NCBI GenBank assembly: GCA_041504365.1
Contig: CP167917.1
Location: forward strand, 310,001-374,000
DNA length: 64,000 nt
Direction of reading: 5' to 3'
DNA from: Dryocola sp. LX212
Lineage (GTDB): Bacteria > Pseudomonadota > Gammaproteobacteria > Enterobacterales > Enterobacteriaceae
Shown here in pieces: positions 30,386-41,784 of this stretch. Both the position numbers and the translations under genes were made by a program. Each line of letters opens with the position of its first letter. Position 1 is the stretch's first letter. Below the pieces are notes generated by a model. The model was given only the letters and a program-made list of their open reading frames with translations. It was not told the origin of the DNA and ran no database searches.

Positions 30386-31063
30386 ATGAAACAGTATTTG
30401 ATTGCCCCCTCAATCCTGTCTGCCGATTTTGCCCGTCTGGGTGAAGACACGGCCAGCGTGCTGGCTGCAGGTAGTGACGTCGTCCATTTCGATGTTATGG
30501 ATAACCATTACGTTCCCAATCTGACCATAGGCCCGATGGTGCTCAAATCCCTGCGTGATTACGGTATTACCGCACCCATTGATGTTCATCTGATGGTCAA
30601 ACCCGTCGACCGCATCATTCCCGATTTTGCCAGTGCGGGCGCGAGTATTATTACCTTCCACCCGGAAGCCTCCGAGCATGTTGACCGTTCGCTTCAGCTG
30701 ATTAAAGAGCACGGCTGTAAGGCAGGCCTGGTGTTTAACCCGGCAACGTCCCTGAATTGGCTGGATCACGTAATGGATAAGCTGGACGTTATCCTGCTGA
30801 TGTCGGTCAACCCGGGCTTCGGCGGGCAATCTTTTATACCGCATACGCTGGAAAAATTGCGCCAGGTCCGTGAACGTATCGATGCCTCCGGCTACGATAT
30901 TCGCCTTGAGGTCGATGGTGGCGTGAAAGTTGATAATATCGCCGAGATAGCCGCAGCGGGCGCCGACATGTTTGTTGCTGGCTCAGCCATCTTCAGCCAA
31001 CCGAATTATAAAGAAGTCATCGATCGCATGCGCGACGAGCTGGCAAAGGTAAGTCATGGATAA
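30386..31063 (+). CDS. rpe: Ribulose-5-phosphate 3-epimerase
   Basis: Interconverts ribulose-5-P and xylulose-5-P in the pentose phosphate pathway. The 225 residues form a TIM barrel with the metal-binding [21 protein letters not shown], and [17 protein letters not shown] blocks. The ATG at 30386 ([11 protein letters not shown]) follows GGAGAAGCGG and matches E. coli; an earlier ATG at 30368 is not conserved. Overlaps gph by 8 bases. Confidence 0.98.
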   Translation: MKQYLIAPSILSADFARLGEDTASVLAAGSDVVHFDVMDNHYVPNLTIGPMVLKSLRDYGITAPIDVHLMVKPVDRIIPDFASAGASIITFHPEASEHVDRSLQLIKEHGCKAGLVFNPATSLNWLDHVMDKLDVILLMSVNPGFGGQSFIPHTLEKLRQVRERIDASGYDIRLEVDGGVKVDNIAEIAAAGADMFVAGSAIFSQPNYKEVIDRMRDELAKVSHG

Positions 31064-31769
31064 GTTAGAAATAATTCGCGGTGTCGCCTTTGATTTAGAC
31101 GGCACCCTTGTGGATACTGCGCTGGGCCTGGCCCAGGCGATGGATCAGGCGCTCTATGCCCTCGAACTGCCAACGGCAGGGGAAGAGAACGTCGAGAAGT
31201 GGATTGGCAACGGCGCGGACGTGCTGGTACAGCGCGCGCTGACCTGGGCGCTGAAAGGCCAGGAGCCGACGTTCGACCAGTGCCTGATGGCCCGTAAGCT
31301 CTTCGACAGCTACTATGCGCAAACCGTCGACGAAGGCAGTTTCCTGTTCCCCGGCGTTGCTGATACGCTGGCAATGCTTGCTGAAAAAAGTGTGCCGATG
31401 GGGCTGGTCACCAATAAGCCTACGCTGTTCGTGCTGCCGCTGCTTGAAAGCCTCGGCATCGCGAAACACTTCACCGTCATCATCGGCGGCGACGACGTGC
31501 AGAACAAAAAGCCGCACCCGGAACCGCTGTTTAAGGTGATGGAAAAGCTGAACATCAGCGCGGCTGAAATGCTGTTTGTCGGGGATTCCCGCAATGATAT
31601 CCTCGCCGCGCAGGCCGCAGGCTGCCCGAGCGTTGGGATGACCTACGGCTACAACTATGGCGAGTCCATAGCGCTGAGCAAACCAGATTACATACTGGAT
31701 AAGTTCAGTGACCTATTGCCCGCGTTCGGGCTCTCTTGCAAAGATAATCAGGAAGCAGATCATGAGTAA
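31056..31769 (+). CDS. gph: Phosphoglycolate phosphatase
   Basis: HAD-family enzyme that removes 2-phosphoglycolate formed during DNA repair. Motif [11 protein letters not shown], the KKPHPEPL lysine and [10 protein letters not shown] are present. It has 237 residues against 252 in E. coli; the gap is in the cap domain between ALTWA and ARKLFD, where E. coli has a longer loop. Overlaps rpe (8 bases) and trpS (8 bases), so translation of the three is probably coupled. Confidence 0.95.
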   Translation: MDKLEIIRGVAFDLDGTLVDTALGLAQAMDQALYALELPTAGEENVEKWIGNGADVLVQRALTWALKGQEPTFDQCLMARKLFDSYYAQTVDEGSFLFPGVADTLAMLAEKSVPMGLVTNKPTLFVLPLLESLGIAKHFTVIIGGDDVQNKKPHPEPLFKVMEKLNISAAEMLFVGDSRNDILAAQAAGCPSVGMTYGYNYGESIALSKPDYILDKFSDLLPAFGLSCKDNQEADHE

Positions 31770-32766
31770 ACCCATCGTATTTAGCGGCGCGCAGCCCTCT
31801 GGCGAATTAACCATCGGCAACTACATGGGTGCGCTGCGTCAGTGGGTTCAGATGCAGGACGATTACCACTGCGTTTACTGTATCGTTGACCAGCATGCGA
31901 TCACCGTGCGTCAGGATGCCACTAAGCTGCGCAAGGCAACGCTTGATACGCTGGCGCTCTACCTGGCCTGCGGCATCGACCCGGAAAAAAGTACCATCTT
32001 CGTGCAGTCCCACGTGCCGGAGCATGCGCAGCTGAGCTGGGTGCTGAACTGCTACACCTACTTTGGCGAGCTGAGCCGCATGACCCAGTTTAAAGACAAG
32101 TCATCGCGCTACGCTGAAAACATCAACGCCGGCCTGTTCGACTACCCGGTGCTCATGGCCGCCGATATCCTGCTTTATCAGACCAACCTGGTGCCGGTGG
32201 GGGAAGATCAGAAGCAGCACCTGGAGCTGAGCCGCGATATCGCCGCCCGCTTCAACGCCCTGTACGGCGAAGTGTTCAAAGTGCCGGAGCCATTTATTCC
32301 TAAATCCGGTGCACGCGTCATGTCTCTGCTTGAGCCGACCCGTAAGATGTCCAAGTCGGACGAAAACCGCAACAACGTGATCGGCCTGCTGGAAGATCCG
32401 AAGTCCGTGGTGAAAAAGCTCAAGCGCGCGGTCACTGACTCGGAAGAGCCGCCTGTAGTACGTTATGACGTAGCGAACAAAGCCGGGGTGTCCAACCTGC
32501 TGGATATCATGTCCGGCGTGACGGGCACATCCATTCAGGAGCTGGAACAGCATTTTGAAGGCAAAATGTATGGTCACCTGAAGGGCGAAGTGGCAGAAGC
32601 TGTTTCCGGCATGCTTATCGAACTGCAGGAGCGCTATAACCGCTTCCGCAACGACGAGGCCTTCCTGCAGCAGGTGATGAAAGACGGTGCTGCCAAAGCC
32701 CGCAGCCACGCCAGCGCGACGCTGAAAAAGGTCTACGAAGTCATCGGCTTCGTGCCTCAGCCGTAA
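31762..32766 (+). CDS. trpS: Tryptophanyl-tRNA synthetase
   Basis: Charges tRNA-Trp; class I synthetase, cytoplasmic dimer. The 334 residues equal E. coli. The HIGH-type motif is in [15 protein letters not shown] and the KMSKS motif is exact ([12 protein letters not shown]). The ATG at 31762 ([10 protein letters not shown]) fits the family; upstream in-frame codons belong to the gph overlap. Last gene of the aroK–trpS cluster, followed by a strong terminator. Confidence 0.98.
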   Translation: MSKPIVFSGAQPSGELTIGNYMGALRQWVQMQDDYHCVYCIVDQHAITVRQDATKLRKATLDTLALYLACGIDPEKSTIFVQSHVPEHAQLSWVLNCYTYFGELSRMTQFKDKSSRYAENINAGLFDYPVLMAADILLYQTNLVPVGEDQKQHLELSRDIAARFNALYGEVFKVPEPFIPKSGARVMSLLEPTRKMSKSDENRNNVIGLLEDPKSVVKKLKRAVTDSEEPPVVRYDVANKAGVSNLLDIMSGVTGTSIQELEQHFEGKMYGHLKGEVAEAVSGMLIELQERYNRFRNDEAFLQQVMKDGAAKARSHASATLKKVYEVIGFVPQP

Positions 32767-32786
32767 GCGATATTTATCTGGCTTAC

Positions 32787-32815
32787 AAACCCGCCCTGTT
32801 CGGCGGGTTTTTTTA
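32787..32815 (+). terminator. Rho-independent terminator after trpS
   Basis: Stem AAACCCGCC / GGCGGGTTT with a six-base loop, then T-run. It lies 20 bases past the trpS stop and faces convergent cysG. Confidence 0.93.
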
Positions 32816-32872
32816 TTTTGATGGCAGGTTGTAGGCATGGATCAAAAAGAGAGAGAAAGCTTCCCTTTTGGA

Positions 32873-34246
32873 TCAGTGATTAGAGAACCAGTTCAGCTTG
32901 TCGCGCAAAGCAACCACGCGGCCAACAATGATCAGCGCCGGGCTTTCCACCTGGGTTGCCAGCTCGCCAAGCTGGTTCAGCTCACCGTTCACTACACGCT
33001 GCTTCACGGACGTGCCGTTTTCGACCAGCGCCACGGACATATCTGCCGGCATGCCGTGCTTGATGAGGTTTTCCTGAATCGCGGCAGCCTGGTTCAGGCC
33101 CATGTAAAACACCAGCGTCTGCTTTTCAGCCGCCAGGTTGTGCCAGTCCAGCTCGCCACCTGTTTTCAGGTGCCCGGTAACCAGGCGCACACTTTGTGCG
33201 TAATCACGATGGGTAAGCGGGATACCGGAATAGGCAGAGCAGCCGGAAGCGGCGGTAATGCCCGGAACTACAGAGAACGGAATGCCGCCGTTGCACAGCG
33301 TTTCCAGCTCTTCGCCACCGCGCCCAAAGATAAACGGATCGCCGCCTTTCAGACGCACTACGCGTTTCCCCTTCTGGGCTTCTTGCAGCAGGATTTGGTT
33401 GATCTCTTCCTGCGGCACGCAGTGGAAGCCAGCGCGTTTACCGACGAACACCCGGTCCGCATCGCGGCGTACCAGGTTCATGATGTCATCCGATACCAGG
33501 CGGTCATAAACCACCACGTCCGCCTGCTGGATCTGTTGCAGGCCTTTGAGCGTCAGCAGACCCGCATCGCCCGGCCCCGCGCCGACCAGCACCACTTCAC
33601 CGCGGTGATCCAGCGACTGGTTAAACAGCGATTCGGTTTCCTGGTCGATGGCCTTCTGGTCTTCGTTAGCCAGATACTGTGCCAGACGGTCATTGGTGAA
33701 GAACTTTTCCCAGAAGCGACGGCGTTCGCCCATCGTGGCAAATTTCGCTTTGACGCGGCCACGCAGCGTACCCGCATAGCCCGCAATTTTGCCCAGGTGC
33801 AGCGGAAGAATAGCCTCCAGCTTTTCACGCAGCAGGCGCGCCAGCACGGGAGAGGTACCACCGGAAGAGACGGCAACCATCAGCGGCGAGCGGTCGATAA
33901 TCGACGGCATGATAAAGCTGGCCTGCTTCGGGGCGTCTACCACGTTGCAGAAAATACGGCGGGACTCAGCGGCATCGCTGACCTGCTGGTTCACCGCATC
34001 GTCGTCGGTGGCGGCGATGGCCAGCCAGCTGACATCGAGCAGTGAAGGGGAGAAAGGACCCTGTTCAAGGGTAAGCATGCCCTGTTGCGCCCACGCCTGA
34101 AACTGCGGGGTAAACTCCAGGGCATTAACGGTGACGAGCGCACCTGCCTCCAGCAATAAACGTGCTTTACGTTCTGCGACGTCGCCACCGCCAACTAACA
34201 GGCAGGCGCGACCTCGTAACTGACAAAATATCGGCAGGTGATCCAC
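32873..34246 (-). CDS. cysG: Siroheme synthase (trifunctional CysG)
   Basis: Makes siroheme from uroporphyrinogen III: N-terminal precorrin-2 dehydrogenase/ferrochelatase (CysG-B) and C-terminal SAM-dependent methyltransferase (CysG-A). The 457 residues equal E. coli. N-terminal NAD site: [19 protein letters not shown]-terminal: [49 protein letters not shown]. It is the last gene of nirB-nirD-nirC-cysG; siroheme is the cofactor of NirB, so co-expression makes sense. Confidence 0.98.
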   Translation of the reverse strand: MDHLPIFCQLRGRACLLVGGGDVAERKARLLLEAGALVTVNALEFTPQFQAWAQQGMLTLEQGPFSPSLLDVSWLAIAATDDDAVNQQVSDAAESRRIFCNVVDAPKQASFIMPSIIDRSPLMVAVSSGGTSPVLARLLREKLEAILPLHLGKIAGYAGTLRGRVKAKFATMGERRRFWEKFFTNDRLAQYLANEDQKAIDQETESLFNQSLDHRGEVVLVGAGPGDAGLLTLKGLQQIQQADVVVYDRLVSDDIMNLVRRDADRVFVGKRAGFHCVPQEEINQILLQEAQKGKRVVRLKGGDPFIFGRGGEELETLCNGGIPFSVVPGITAASGCSAYSGIPLTHRDYAQSVRLVTGHLKTGGELDWHNLAAEKQTLVFYMGLNQAAAIQENLIKHGMPADMSVALVENGTSVKQRVVNGELNQLGELATQVESPALIIVGRVVALRDKLNWFSNH

Positions 34247-34259
34247 GTACGGTCCTCAA

Positions 34260-35066
34260 TTATTGGCGTGCAGTCTCAGCAGTTGCGATGCGCTCAGGCT
34301 GCGGGCGTTCGGCTTTTGGCGTAGCATACCAATAACCCAGACCCATGAATACTACACCTGAAAGGGTATTACCGAGGGTCACCCACAGCAGGTTATGACC
34401 GATACCGGCAAGCGTATAGGCCTCGCTGTGATGACCGAACCAGGAGAGCGCAAACAGCGTCATGTTGGCGATGGAGTGCTCATAGCCGGAGGCGATAAAC
34501 GCCAGCAGGCACCACCAGATAGCGATGAACTTCGCCGCACCTTCGGTACGGATTGCCATCCAGATCGCCAGACAAACCAGCCAGTTACACAGCGCCCCTT
34601 TAAAGAACAGCACCGTGGCCGGAGCTGTGGTTTTTGCCAGCGCAACCGCGTGTACGATGCTGGTATCTACCGGCAGCAGGCTGCCGCCGCCCCAGCTGTA
34701 AAGCAGGGCAACGAAAACGGAACCTACCAGGTTACCCAGCCAGGTCTGCGGCAGAATGGCCCACATCTGAACGTGGGAAAGGGTGCCCGCTTTGACGCCA
34801 AAGGTCAGGAACATGGTGTGGCCGGTGAACAGTTCGGATCCAGCGATAATCACCAGCGTCAGGGCGATACCAAAGGTGGCGCCCATCACTAAAGGACGAA
34901 TAGACGGATCGAGCAGGTTGCCCAGCGTGAAGATTAAAATGATGCCAAGGCCAACGTAGGCCCCTGCCATCGCAGAGCTAACCCAAAAGCCGAGCGGATT
35001 ACTTTTCGACAGGCGGGCAATGCGCGCGGCGTTAGCAGCACATTTGTTAATGGTATCGGTGAACAT
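34260..35066 (-). CDS. nirC: NirC nitrite channel
   Basis: Inner-membrane formate–nitrite transporter family channel that brings nitrite in and out. The 268 residues have six hydrophobic segments and the family motifs GAYVGLGI and GAXLCNWLVCLAIWMA-type (here GALCNWLVCLA). A 13-base gap separates it from cysG; nirD lies 112 bases upstream, with a short CCCCTCT/AGAGGGG hairpin in the gap. Confidence 0.97.
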   Translation of the reverse strand: MFTDTINKCAANAARIARLSKSNPLGFWVSSAMAGAYVGLGIILIFTLGNLLDPSIRPLVMGATFGIALTLVIIAGSELFTGHTMFLTFGVKAGTLSHVQMWAILPQTWLGNLVGSVFVALLYSWGGGSLLPVDTSIVHAVALAKTTAPATVLFFKGALCNWLVCLAIWMAIRTEGAAKFIAIWWCLLAFIASGYEHSIANMTLFALSWFGHHSEAYTLAGIGHNLLWVTLGNTLSGVVFMGLGYWYATPKAERPQPERIATAETARQ

Positions 35067-35178
35067 TTTGCTATCCCTAAAGGTAAAAAATAAAGGAACT
35101 CTCGTGTAGTTCGATGATTTAATTGGTTTGTCCCCTCTCCCTTCAGGAAGAGGGGGAAGCTGAAACCCTCTCCGGGGC

Positions 35179-35505
35179 TTAGGCTTTTATCTGTACCATG
35201 CCGTCCTGCACGCGTGCTTCGAAGTGCGCGATAGAGTGACTTTCATCCTCCATGCACAGGCCGTCACGCAGGCGGAAGCGCTGTTTTTTCAGCGGGCTGG
35301 CGACCCACAGTTCATTCTGGTGCTCGGCAATTAACCCGCGAGACAGGACGCTCGACTCAAAGAAAGGGTCGATATTGCTGATGGCGTACACCTGCTCGTC
35401 GTTACGCGGGCGGAAGATTGCAACCTGCTGGTCACCCAGCAGCGCGCAGACGCCGGTTGCTGGCAGGATGTCGTTTAACTGACAAACGGTAGTCCACTGG
35501 CTCAT
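35179..35505 (-). CDS. nirD: NirD, small subunit of NADH nitrite reductase
   Basis: Rieske-like small subunit of the cytoplasmic assimilatory-type nitrite reductase that detoxifies nitrite to ammonium in anaerobic growth. The 108 residues match E. coli, including VCQLNDILPATGVCALLGDQQVAIF. Its start overlaps the nirB stop by 4 nt (ATGA), giving coupled synthesis of the two subunits. Confidence 0.97.
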   Translation of the reverse strand: MSQWTTVCQLNDILPATGVCALLGDQQVAIFRPRNDEQVYAISNIDPFFESSVLSRGLIAEHQNELWVASPLKKQRFRLRDGLCMEDESHSIAHFEARVQDGMVQIKA

Positions 35506-38051
35506 ACGATCTCCTCCGCTTCTACCATGGTGACTGGAATACGCTCATACGGCGTGGCCGGACGGTGCTGCTCGCGCTCTGGCACGACCTGTACGTTCGG
35601 GTCGCGCTGCGGGCTGTTGATAAAGTGTCTGAAGCGAACCTGGGTTTCCGGCGTGTTCACCGTTTCAGTCCACTCGCAGATCACTTTCTCACGCAGGCGC
35701 GCAAGCTCCGACTCAAGCTGTTCGTTGAGGCCCAGCTTGTCGTCGATGATCACGCTCTTCAGGTAATCGATGCCGCCTTCCAGGTTGTCCAGCCAGGAGG
35801 CCGTACGCGTCAGTTTGTCGGCGGTGCGGATATAGAACATCATGAAGCGGTCGAGGTATTTGATCACGGTGTCGCTATCAAGGTCCGCCGCCAGCAGGTC
35901 CGCATGGCGCGGCTTCATGCCGCCGTTACCACAGACATACAGGTTCCAGCCTTTCTCGGTGGCGATAATTCCCACGTCTTTACCCTGTGCTTCCGCACAT
36001 TCACGGGTACAGCCGGACACGCCGAACTTCATTTTGTGCGGGGTACGGATGCCTTTGTAGCGGTGTTCCAGCTCAACGCCGAAGCCCACGCTATCGCCCA
36101 CGCCGTAGCGGCACCAGGTGCTGCCCACGCAGGTTTTCGCCATACGCAGCGCTTTGGCGTACGCGTGGCCGGTTTCGAAACCAGCTTCAATCAGCTGACG
36201 CCAGATGTCCGGCAGATCGTCTTTCTGCGCGCCGAACAGGCCGATACGCTGGGAGCCGGTGATCTTAGTGTAGAGGTTATATTCGCGGGCGATGCGGCCC
36301 ACTTCCATTAGCCCTTCCGGGGTAATTTCACCGCCGGCAGAACGTGGGATCACCGAGTAGGTACCGTCCTTCTGGATGTTGCCGAGGAAGTTGTCGTTGG
36401 TGTCCTGCAACGGCGTGTGCTGCGGTTCCAGCACGTAGTCGTTCCAGCAGGAGGCCAGCAGGGAACCCACGGTTGGCTTACAGACTTCACAGCCGTAGCC
36501 TTTACCGTATTTGTTAAGCAGCTCGTCGAAGGATTTGATCTGCTCGACGCGGATCAGGTGGAACAGCTCCTGACGGGAGAACGCGAAATGCTCACAGAGG
36601 TTGTTGTTAACTTCGATACCCTGTTTAGACAGCTCGGCGTTCAGCACCTGGGTGACAAGCGGGATACAGCCGCCGCAGCCTGTACCGGCTTTGGTTTCTG
36701 CCTTCAGGGCCGCTACGGTATGGCAGCCGCTGTTAATGGCTTTTACCAGATCGCCCTTGGTGACGTCGAAGCAGGAGCAGATCTGCGCGCTGTCCGGCAG
36801 TTTATCCACGCCGATGGATGGTTTGCCGCTGCCCGCGTGAGCCGGGAGGATCAGCGAGTCCGGGTTTTCCGGCAGTTCAATGGCGTTCAGCACCAGCTGG
36901 AGCAGGTTGCCGAAGTTAGTGGTGTCACCGACCAGCACCGCGCCCAGCAGGGTTTTGTTGTCTTCGCTGACGACCAGGCGCTTATAAACTTCTTTGCTTT
37001 CGTCCAGATAAACATAGCTGCGGCAGTTCGGCGTACGGCCATGGGCGTCGCCGATACCACCAACGTCCACGCCCAGCAGCTTGAGCTTGGCGCTCATGTC
37101 TGCGCCTTCAAAGGCGTTCGCGCTGCCCAGCAGATGGTCAGCGGTGACCTGGGCCATTTTGTAGCCAGGCGCTACCAGTCCGAAGACGCGGTTGTTCCAG
37201 CTGGCGCACTCGCCGATAGCGTAGATATCCGGGTCTGAAGTCTGGCAGCTGTCGTTGATGGTAATGCCGCCGCGCGGGGCCGTTTCCAGGCCGCACTGGG
37301 TGGCCAGTTTGTCGCGTGGGCGGATACCGGTTGAGAAGACAATGAAGTCGATTTCCAGATCGCTGCCGTCGGCAAAGCGCATGGTTTTACGCGCTTCTTT
37401 CCCTTCCTGTACGATCTCCTGGGTGTTTTTGCCGGTGTGAACCCGCACGCCCATGCTTTCAATTTTGTTGCGCAGCTGCTCGCCGCCCATCTGGTCGAGC
37501 TGCTCGGCCATCAGCATTGGGGCAAATTCAATAACGTGAGTTTCCACGCCGAGGTTTTTCAGCGCGCCTGCAGCTTCAAGACCCAGCAGGCCACCACCGA
37601 CTACCGCGCCGCGCTTGCTGCGGTGGGCGCAGGCTTCAATGGCGTTCAGATCTTCGATGGTGCGGTAGACGAAGCAGTCCTGCGTTTCAGAACCTTTGAT
37701 TGGCGGGATCCACGGGTATGAGCCCGTGGCCATTACCAGCTTGTCGTAATAAACAGTTCGGCCTGTATTGGAGTGAATCACTTTTTCCTGGCGGTTAATG
37801 GTGATGGCACGTTCGCCAATCAGCACGTTAACGCCGTGCTTCTCGTAGAAGCCTTCGCGAACCAGAGATAACTCTTCGGCGGTATGGTGGGAAAAATAGG
37901 ATGAAAGGTGCACGCGGTCATAGGCTTTGCGCGGCTCTTCACAAAAGACGGTAATCTCAAACTGGCCTGGCTGAGCTTTATCAAGTAAGTCCTCGATAAA
38001 GCGATGGCCAACCATGCCATTACCGATAATTGCGATTTTGACTTTGCTCAT
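35502..38051 (-). CDS. nirB: NirB, large subunit of NADH nitrite reductase
   Basis: Catalytic subunit, 849 residues. N-terminal FAD/NAD(P) domains (IIGNGMVGHRFIEDL; GGGLLGLEAAGAL), a BFD-like [2Fe-2S] region (CSCF…GCGGC near 425-460), and the C-terminal siroheme/[4Fe-4S] module with CVGSTWC and GCTRECAEAQGKD. First gene of nirBDC-cysG under the FNR/NarL-NarP promoter just upstream. Confidence 0.98.
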   Translation of the reverse strand: MSKVKIAIIGNGMVGHRFIEDLLDKAQPGQFEITVFCEEPRKAYDRVHLSSYFSHHTAEELSLVREGFYEKHGVNVLIGERAITINRQEKVIHSNTGRTVYYDKLVMATGSYPWIPPIKGSETQDCFVYRTIEDLNAIEACAHRSKRGAVVGGGLLGLEAAGALKNLGVETHVIEFAPMLMAEQLDQMGGEQLRNKIESMGVRVHTGKNTQEIVQEGKEARKTMRFADGSDLEIDFIVFSTGIRPRDKLATQCGLETAPRGGITINDSCQTSDPDIYAIGECASWNNRVFGLVAPGYKMAQVTADHLLGSANAFEGADMSAKLKLLGVDVGGIGDAHGRTPNCRSYVYLDESKEVYKRLVVSEDNKTLLGAVLVGDTTNFGNLLQLVLNAIELPENPDSLILPAHAGSGKPSIGVDKLPDSAQICSCFDVTKGDLVKAINSGCHTVAALKAETKAGTGCGGCIPLVTQVLNAELSKQGIEVNNNLCEHFAFSRQELFHLIRVEQIKSFDELLNKYGKGYGCEVCKPTVGSLLASCWNDYVLEPQHTPLQDTNDNFLGNIQKDGTYSVIPRSAGGEITPEGLMEVGRIAREYNLYTKITGSQRIGLFGAQKDDLPDIWRQLIEAGFETGHAYAKALRMAKTCVGSTWCRYGVGDSVGFGVELEHRYKGIRTPHKMKFGVSGCTRECAEAQGKDVGIIATEKGWNLYVCGNGGMKPRHADLLAADLDSDTVIKYLDRFMMFYIRTADKLTRTASWLDNLEGGIDYLKSVIIDDKLGLNEQLESELARLREKVICEWTETVNTPETQVRFRHFINSPQRDPNVQVVPEREQHRPATPYERIPVTMVEAEEIV

Positions 38052-38109
38052 AATTGCCTCAATTTCTTTTCTATTAACACCTACCTTAACGATTCAGCTG
38101 TGGTAATTA

Positions 38110-38123
38110 TTGATGCAAATCAA
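38110..38123 (-). promoter_or_regulatory. FNR site of the nirB promoter
   Basis: On the nirB strand TTGATTTGCATCAA, an exact TTGAT-N4-ATCAA. If centred at -41.5 as in E. coli, transcription would begin near 38075, about 24 bases before the start codon, which is plausible. Confidence 0.88.
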
Positions 38124-38136
38124 ATACGCCTTTATA

Positions 38137-38152
38137 TACCCATTAATGGGTA
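38137..38152 (-). promoter_or_regulatory. NarL/NarP 7-2-7 site of the nirB promoter
   Basis: TACCCATTAATGGGTA is a perfect inverted pair of NarL heptamers separated by two bases. Its centre lies 28 bases upstream of the FNR centre, so it falls at -69.5 if FNR is at -41.5, the arrangement known for E. coli nirB. Confidence 0.88.
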
Positions 38153-38281
38153 TATAGTTGATTTAAGAGGAATTTTCTAAGTTATGGAATTGGCTGGTTT
38201 TTCGCCACTGGCCATTTAAACGGCCCGCTGGGGAAAGTTTATGCTAAAAAGGAGCAAAGGCCCTTTCGCCTCGGAGGCACA

Positions 38282-39567
38282 ATGCGTAATCCCCCCCTGA
38301 AACTCATCCAGAATGTCCGCCTTGCCGATCGGCCCGGCCTGTGGCAGCTCACTATAGGAGAGGGGCGCTTTAAAACCATCGAGCCAATGGGGGAGCTGGG
38401 AACCCAGGCCGAGACGCTGGAGCGCCTGAACGGGCGCGGTGGCCTTGCCGTGGGGCCGTTTATCGAGCCTCATATCCATCTGGACACTACCCAGACCGCC
38501 GGGCAGCCGAGCTGGAACCAGTCCGGTACGCTGTTCGAAGGCATTGAGCGCTGGGCCGAGCGCAAGGCGTTGCTGAGCCACGATGATGTGAAGTCGCGGG
38601 CGTGGCAGACGCTGAAATGGCAGATAGCCAACGGCGTTCAGTATGTGCGTACCCATGTTGATGTGTCCGATCCCACGCTGACGGCGCTTAAAGCAATGCT
38701 GGAGGTGAAGCAGGAAGTGGCCCCGTGGGTCGAACTGCAAATTGTCGCTTTCCCGCAGGAGGGTATTCTCTCTTATCCCAACGGTGAGGCGCTGCTGGAA
38801 GAAGCACTTCAGCTTGGCGCCGATGTGGTCGGAGCAATTCCCCATTTTGAATTCACCCGCGAGTACGGCGTCGAGTCGCTGCATAGGGCGTTCGCGCTGG
38901 CTAAAAAATACGACCGCCCGCTGGACATCCACTGCGACGAAATAGACGACGAGCAGTCTCGGTTTCTGGAAACGGTCGCCATGCTGGCCCACAGGGAAGG
39001 CATGGGCGAACGGGTGACCGCAAGCCATACCACTGCCATGCACTCCTATAACGGCGCTTACACCTCGCGGCTCTTCCGGCTGCTAAAAATGTCTGGCATC
39101 AACTTTGTGGCTAATCCGCTGGTTAATATCCACCTGCAGGGCCGCTTTGACGATTACCCGAAGCGCCGTGGCGTAACGCGTGTAAAGGAGCTGCTGGAGG
39201 CGGGAATTAACGTCTGCTTTGGTCATGACGATGTAGTTGACCCGTGGTATCCGCTCGGCACCGCGAACATGCTGCAGGTGTTGCATATGGGGCTGCACGT
39301 CTGTCAGATGATGGGCTATCAGCAAATAGATGAGAGCCTGAAGCTGATTACGGATAACAGCGCGCGGACGTTCGGCGTGGCCGAGTATGGCATTGAAGTC
39401 GGGAAGCCAGCCTGATTATTCTGCCCGCTGAAAATGGGTTTGATGCGGTGCGGCGGCAGGTTCCGGTACGCTGGTCGGTAAGGGAAGGGAGAGTAATTGC
39501 GACAACGCAGCTGGCCCAGACCTGGGTGATGCTGGACGACAGCGAAGAGATCTTCTTTGGTGGATGA
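38282..39567 (+). pseudogene. codA: Cytosine deaminase with a C-terminal frameshift
   Basis: Amidohydrolase that deaminates cytosine to uracil. Metal and catalytic motifs are intact: [46 protein letters not shown] and [15 protein letters not shown]. The frame from the ATG at 38282 (after GGAGG) stops at 39415 after 377 residues (…VGKPA). From there another frame continues the family C-terminus, [23 protein letters not shown]…, to a stop at 39565-39567. Restoring four bases gives 429 residues, close to E. coli CodA (427). Either a real truncation of about 50 residues or a sequencing error. Divergent from nirB and possibly under part of the same regulatory region. Confidence 0.85.
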
Positions 39568-39632
39568 CGCTGGCGCTTATCCACCCTACAACATTCGTCC
39601 TGTAGGTGGGGTAAGCGAAGCGTCATCCGGTG
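39561..39632. repeat. REP/BIME between convergent codA and tsgA
   Basis: Two inverted REP units: GGTGGATGACGCTGGCGCTT with ATCCACC, and on the other side GTAAGCGAAGCGTCATCCGG. It overlaps the end of the shifted codA frame and stops just before the tsgA stop codon. Confidence 0.78.
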
Positions 39633-39635
39633 CTA

Positions 39636-40823
39636 TTAATGCTCCGCAGCCGCCGTATTGTGCTGGCGGTGTTTGGTTACAAGACCCAGCGCCAGGCACA
39701 TAATGAAGACTACCGCGTAGAGGCCGTTTGCGGTCTGGAGCGCCGCGTGCGGGCCGCTGCTCGCCACAATCGGGCCGGTGACCACGAAGGTCAGCATGGT
39801 GCCGATGGTGCCGCAGGTCAGCACGAAGTTAACCAGTTTTGGCGAAGCCACTTTGGTTTGCAGCGAGCCGAGTGTAATGATAGTGGTGTAAATCGCGCTG
39901 GAGAAGAAGCCCAGAGCGAGGATAAACCAGGCCAGATGCGCCGGTTCGCCGGTATTGAAGAAATACATCAGCACGGTGGCGGCACCCGCCAGCACCATCA
40001 GTATGCGTTGCAGATCGAAGAAGCGCAGGATGAAGCTAAAAATCCACATGCCGACCATATAGGACATCCAGAAATCGCTGACCAGCGTGCCCGCATCGTT
40101 AATGCTCATGCCCAGGCTTTTGGCGTATTCCGGCACCCATGAGATAAAGCCCAGCTGGCCGAGGATGTAGCACAGTGCGGCAACGGACAGGAACAGCACG
40201 CCGATACCCCATTTCTCTTTCGCCACGGGCTGCGCGTCATTCTGCTTTGCGTGTTTGCCAAGTGCCGGGAATTCGCAGCCCAGGGTCAGCAGGAAGATGG
40301 CAACATACACCAGGCCGATACAGACGTAGACCCAGTACCAGTTGATGCTGCGTGCCAGCAGAATTGCGGCCACCATTGGGAAAATCATCCCGGCCATGCT
40401 GAAGAAAGAGTCGGTAAACAGCAGGCGTGAACCGCGCTGACGGCCTTCATACATATGGGTAATCAGGAAGGTACCTATAGACATGGTGATCCCGCTGACC
40501 AGTCCCAGCACAAACATGGAGGCGGAGAAAAGCGTCAGGCTATGGCCGAAGATCAGGCCGAGCATCGCCAGCACCATCAGCAGGAAGCCAAAGCGCAGCT
40601 GGGTTTTCAGCGGCACGATTTCCATCAGCCAGGCGTTCAGGAAGATAGAGATGAGAATGCCCGCATTCAGGAAAGTGAAGGTATTGCTCATACTGGAAAC
40701 CGGCAGCTGGAAATATTCTGCGATGTTTCCCATCACCATCCCGGTGACGATCACCAACGCACCGGTCAGGGCGTAGGAGAAAAAGCTGATCCAAAGCAGC
40801 TTGGTACGGTTGCTGTTAGTCAT
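39636..40823 (-). CDS. tsgA: TsgA, major facilitator superfamily transporter
   Basis: A 395-residue inner-membrane protein with about 12 hydrophobic segments, matching E. coli TsgA/YhfC (393). Starts [32 protein letters not shown], typical of the family. The substrate is not established. Convergent with codA and divergent from ppiA. Confidence 0.94.
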   Translation of the reverse strand: MTNSNRTKLLWISFFSYALTGALVIVTGMVMGNIAEYFQLPVSSMSNTFTFLNAGILISIFLNAWLMEIVPLKTQLRFGFLLMVLAMLGLIFGHSLTLFSASMFVLGLVSGITMSIGTFLITHMYEGRQRGSRLLFTDSFFSMAGMIFPMVAAILLARSINWYWVYVCIGLVYVAIFLLTLGCEFPALGKHAKQNDAQPVAKEKWGIGVLFLSVAALCYILGQLGFISWVPEYAKSLGMSINDAGTLVSDFWMSYMVGMWIFSFILRFFDLQRILMVLAGAATVLMYFFNTGEPAHLAWFILALGFFSSAIYTTIITLGSLQTKVASPKLVNFVLTCGTIGTMLTFVVTGPIVASSGPHAALQTANGLYAVVFIMCLALGLVTKHRQHNTAAAEH

Positions 40824-41010
40824 ATCTGGCCTGTGAATAGAAGTGTAAAGCGCGTTGACAGCGCAGTGGGCGGATGAATTCTAGCCTTGAATGTGACCCA
40901 ATTAAACATTCATTGTAATTATGTTCGGTTATTGCCATTCGTTTCATGCGTCAGGTCACATATTTACTCGTGTAAAACCGATTCATTCACGCAAGTTATT
41001 GTTTTGTTGA

Positions 41011-41676
<666 letters not shown>

Positions 41677-41784
41677 TTCCCCCCGCGCGGGTTGTAACTA
41701 CCCGCGCAACGTTTCCTCCCCGGCAACCGTGCAAAATGCCGCTTATACTTGTGGCAAAATCCGTCACGCAGTAAGGGAGGCGAT

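Noticed and set aside
31056-31769. Short gph (237 against 252 residues) as a damaged gene
   Set aside because: The missing residues fall in one variable loop of the cap domain, all HAD motifs are intact, and the frame is continuous; ordinary length variation.
32837-34045. 402-codon open frame antisense to cysG
   Set aside because: Composition mirrors the codon pattern of cysG; no motif, no promoter, and cysG is fully conserved.
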